Assembly (NCBI GenBank): GCA_009760855.2 | Contig: WPIO01000023.1 | Span: forward strand, 3,166,501-3,230,500 | Direction of reading: 5' to 3' | Length of the DNA: 64,000 nucleotides | Source: Cristatella mucedo | Taxonomy: Eukaryota > Bryozoa > Phylactolaemata > Cristatellidae | Shown: positions 60,658 to 64,000 of the stretch, piece by piece | How positions within the stretch are numbered: the first letter of the stretch is position 1 | How the letters are laid out: each line of letters begins with the position of its first letter | Made by a program: the position numbers and the translations under genes | The notes under the pieces: generated by a model | Told to the model about the DNA's origin: nothing | Seen by the model: the letters and a program-made list of their open reading frames with translations, nothing else | Database searches by the model: none

Positions 60658-60799
60658 CTGAAAGGACAGAGTGGCGCCCCACGGCGAACTAGTGTGGTCT
60701 AGTACTGTCTAAAGCCACAAAAGAGAAACGACTCGGTTTTACAGCGCGTTAGAGATCAAATTTTTGCAAGAGCATTCTGTGCAGCCAACACTCGCACAT

Positions 60800-61085
60800 T
60801 CTATGGCCCTCGAAGAAAACAATCTCTGTTCAGGCACGCGAGGAAGCATGTCAACTCATCAGCGATTGTATGCACTATTTCAGGTATACGCACATACAAT
60901 GAAAGTCTAACTGAAGAAAACAGTGGCTGTGAGAAACAGGTTGGCTTTAATCTTTCATTGAAATTTCAAGTCTGTGGATACAGTGAGTCAGTTGGTAGTG
61001 AGTTCCGGGCTTTGGGAGCATAGGGACTTAAGGCATGGTCTCCAAAGGATTTAAGAATGCATAGAGAAACCGATAAAAAAATCCT
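60800..61085 (-). mobile_element. LINE 3' remnant
   Basis: GGCCCTCGAAGAAAACAATCTCTGTTCAGGC is a decayed tail. GGTAGTGAGTTCCGGGCTTT, GGGAGCATAGGGACTTAAGG and CATGGTCTCCAAAGGATTTA are the antisense of the FETR.FGS.AP..WNSLP coding block present in other copies (compare 52085-52145). Confidence 0.62.
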
Positions 61086-61087
61086 AG

Positions 61088-61260
61088 CTGATTAAACAGC
61101 CTCTTTTTGTATAGCGACAGAAGAGCCTTTTTATGGCTATCATCGCCGCTTGCAATGGCGATAAAGAATCGCCCACCGCAGGAATCGAACCATCGACCTC
61201 GGGACCAAGGTCGTGAAAGCAACCGCCTTACCTAGTGTGCCATCACGGCTCACCGATAAA
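61088..61260 (-). mobile_element. tRNA-derived SINE, family B, full length
   Basis: In reverse orientation: GTGAGCCGTGATGGCACACT, AGGTAAGGCGGTTGCTTTC, box B-like GTCGATGGTTCGATTCCTG, GGGCGATTCTTTATCGCC, GCTATACAAAAAGAGGCTGT and TTAATCAGCTAGGATTTTTT. It lies directly against the LINE remnant at 60800-61085. Confidence 0.78.
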
Positions 61261-61504
61261 TAACTAGAGTGACAGCAGCCCTAGTAAAAACAGCGTTAGA
61301 CAATTGCAAGAACTCTTGCACAGTGGTGAGAAGAATTATTGCATCCATGAGCTGCATTCTATTTATGGGCCTCTGGTATCAACTAAGCAGTTTCGCTCAT
61401 TTTTCTATTCACTACATTGTTAGGCTGCATAAAATAATCTATCAGACAAAGCTAAATTGGGAAAACGGCACTTGCATGCAAATGATTGACTTTTCCATAT
61501 TCTG

Positions 61505-61862
61505 CCGGTGAGGCATATCAACAATATTCTCGAAGGAGTAAAACTAATCTGCAGCTCTATAAAAAATTCCCAAACCGACAGGTACAACTATTCTCCTACT
61601 GCCGACTATGGCACATCTTTTTCAGCGGTCCTGAGCTGCTACTTCTATGCTACTAACTACCTCAACTGCTCTCCCGACTCTGCTATGCTTTTCACTTTCT
61701 CTTTGTTACGTGAGACGAAGTCTGTTGGCTACCGAATGCGTACCGAAAGCCGCTTAGGCTGTGAGTGCGCTATACAAAACTCTCCTGCGTAACACCCACA
61801 TGGTCTTTATGACTTTGTGGAGTTACAGACGGAGATACATTACATTACATTACATTACAATG
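61505..61862 (+). mobile_element. LINE 3' end, type-2 tail (ATTAC)n
   Basis: [34 protein letters not shown] and [17 protein letters not shown] are near-identical to the minus-strand copy at 24440-24650. The 3' end is (ATTAC)n at 61835-61858. Confidence 0.75.
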
Positions 61863-62789
61863 TGGAAAAAAGTTGTTAATATAAATTAGTTTTGCAAAAG
61901 GTATGGGGAGAATAGCAAGAAAACTGCAACAACTTGGTGATTGTGCATATTTCAATTTCAAAACCATGTTTGACAGAGGTACAAAGAACTGATTGCTTTA
62001 ATAGTGACTTAGGGAAACCATTCACAAACTCTTTGAGTATGAGCATGACTCGTGGGACTCATCATAATTATTATTCGAATGATTTTGCTTTTTCGCGAAG
62101 TTGTACTATCCTAGCTGAGGTCGGCCACTTGATTTTAACAGGCTTTGCAGAACACTCCATGAGAACTCCAAGCCTCAAGACAGCATGACAGACGATGATT
62201 AAAGATCATGATGCGAAAGTTCCAATGTTCTGATATCAGCAGAATTTTAAGTTCTGATATGTGCATTCTTCTTAATAAGGGCCTGGCCATTATTCACGAA
62301 CTGACAGATAAGTAGAAGCATTCCTACATTATCTCATGATGCATTCAATACATTATGTGATACAGTTTTTTGCCTAGTTAGTCTGATTTCTTCATTGCGT
62401 AAGCCTCGGAAGTATATGAAATGGCCAGTATTCCCAATACAATTTGCCTTTGTGACGAGGACAGCGATTACGTCGAAAGTAACCTATTTCTGACGAGAAA
62501 ACTGGTTAAGTTCGCGTCTTTTGGGTCACATTTAATTGGGAATAATATCAAATGAATCAAAATTAGTATGTATTTACTCTAATTAATGCGATAATATTCA
62601 CTCAAAATTTAGATACGAGGTTTCGAGATGAGTAGATATTCTGGAGTTGTAGCTTCAGTGCAAATCGCTATCTCCAAGAAGCCCTCTAACCTTTCCCCGT
62701 CCTGTTTTCGCTCTACTGTCCTTGGCAACAACATGCATATTCCAGTAAATCCCGAGAAAAGCACTAGTCTTGCTCCTCAGAGTAAGCTC

Positions 62790-63745
62790 TCATTTTCTTC
62801 TTGAATCTGATAATATTAGCATCAATATAGACTTTGAGGAATATTGTGCATCCTTTGTTGGCTTAGTCTTTTGTGAGCGTCCGATTCAGTTGCTCGTGAT
62901 TTTAAGCCCTATGATTGCCAAGAAAGTCTTGAACCACTGCCCCGAAATAGTTCCAATCCAGTTTTTTCGTACTGTTCAGCTTCTTGATGGATTTTTTTCT
63001 CTTCATGATCTTCTATGTTTGTGGTTCGACGACGATATCAGCTTCGAACCTTGCCTCGACAGCTCCGACAAGACATGTTAGAGGGACTTGAAAGCTGGCG
63101 ACTCATTGTCTAGAGCAGCGACGAATTGTTTGATGGGGCTGAAATTATGCGCAGTCGATGCATCGGCACCTTTCAGGGGTTTCCCCACGGCTCCCACTTC
63201 ATCTTATTCTTCCCTACAGAGATCTTGGTCTTCGTTAGCCAGAATATTTTACGAGAGTGCGCAGTGGTTTCCCAGTATTTCCATAGGTGAAGTAACCAAG
63301 TAAACTTCGTAAAAGCCACCTTGGTGGCTATGACCTCTTAGCCATCGTTTGTAATCATTCAAGGCATTCAGCAATATCTTGACACTGGTTTCGTTTGGTT
63401 TCGTTTTGGGTGCACAGAGTGAATCGCGATGAGAAACGGGAACTTGTTTCCGCTACGAAGAAGCACGGCTTTGAGGCTCCTGGATGAACGATCTAGTATT
63501 CGGTTTATTCACTCGGTTACAAGCGATTCCTATAGCCTCGAATAGACCTACCATATTGTTGCAGAATCACAGCCCATCTTGCGGACTCATTAAGAAGTCC
63601 GAAAACGTTTGCGGCGCTTTCTTCGATCTAATACTTTCACACTTACGCAAAAACTTAATTCCTTGACAAAATGTGTATTAAACTCGGCATTGAACTTGGT
63701 AAGACCAGGTCTCTTATCATTGTGTGTGGGTTTTCTGATTGTGCC
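62790..63745 (-). pseudogene. Stop-riddled copy of a dispersed invertebrate gene family
   Basis: From high to low coordinates, minus-strand text reads LTKFNAEFNTHFVKELSF, then DFLMSPQDGL*FCNNMVGL, FEAIGIACNRVNK, a frame change to KAVLLRSGNKFPFLIAIHS, IKQFVAALDNESPAFKSL*, then LDWNYFGAVVQDFLGNHRA, and finally GCTIFLKVYIDANI. From memory this order matches a multicopy protein family of unknown function found in many arthropod and other invertebrate genomes (patterns like LLHNGNKFPSIPIAHS, MK.FVKALDKE..AFKYL, VV.NFLGN, LGCNMSLKIHFL). Several in-frame stops and at least two frameshifts show it is dead. The plus-strand open frame at 62770-63081 is its shadow. Confidence 0.58.
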
Positions 63746-64000
63746 TTTCTCTCCTCGACAGCTCGTGTGAAATTGGACTGGAGATCTGCAATGCGTTTCT
63801 CGCTGTCTGACTAGCTGCTTCGTTCTAAAAATTTAAAATTCCGCTTCAAATCGTCAGTGATGAGGAGCTCAGTGCTGTATCTTATTGAGGTGATAGACGT
63901 GGGTGCGTGATGGAAGGCGCGCTCTCGCTAGTTCAGCGTTTGATACGGTCACTATGGAGAAGTAGCAGTTGCTCGATTGACAGTTCAGAGTTCCAGACAA

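Noticed and set aside
62770-63081. 103-codon plus-strand frame
   Set aside because: It is the antisense of the pseudogene at 62790-63745, whose block order matches a known family on the minus strand.
1-64000. CRISPR arrays, operons, prokaryotic defence systems
   Set aside because: No regularly spaced identical repeats with unique spacers. The DNA is clearly eukaryotic, with spliced coding sequence and retrotransposons.

Overview
The window is animal nuclear DNA, most likely from an invertebrate. Short coding blocks with GT/GC...AG splice sites are separated by AT-rich introns full of non-LTR retrotransposon (L2/CR1-like) remnants, tRNA-derived SINEs, LTR-element debris and microsatellites. 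There are no operons, ribosome-binding sites or prokaryotic genes. I cannot name the species.

One gene dominates. A nitric oxide synthase (NOS) runs on the minus strand from about 60657 (nearest its N-terminus) to its stop codon at 2515. I built it exon by exon from both splice sites. The 21 exons (3330 nt, 1109 codons plus stop) join with matching phases at all 20 junctions and no internal stop. They give, in order: zinc-thiolate Cys pair and heme oxygenase domain (exons 1-8), calmodulin-binding segment (exons 8-9), FMN-binding flavodoxin domain (exons 9-13), and FAD/NADPH ferredoxin-reductase domain with a long C-terminal tail (exons 14-21). The first several dozen residues are missing; their exon(s) lie beyond the window or were not recognised. 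Residue numbers below count from the first residue of exon 1.

The layout from low to high coordinates is as follows. 1-2514 is unannotated 3' flank. 2515-16547 holds the reductase exons, with an LRRC59-like processed pseudogene in one intron. 16548-35798 holds the flavodoxin and calmodulin-binding exons, with several LINE and SINE insertions. 35710-48114 is the oxygenase core, with two LINE-rich introns. The intron at 48115-54844 holds a solo LTR with target-site duplication and a decayed Ty3/gypsy pol split by a LINE. The intron at 54937-58723 holds a TTTATATA array and a long LINE relic. 60658-64000 holds more LINE/SINE sequence and, at its end, a stop-riddled copy of a dispersed gene family.

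The most notable points are two GC-AG introns whose retention would truncate the protein at informative places, unusual residues around the substrate-binding glutamate, a shortened autoinhibitory loop combined with a long C-terminal tail, and a 3' end shared between the LINEs and one SINE family. I found no new multi-gene system.
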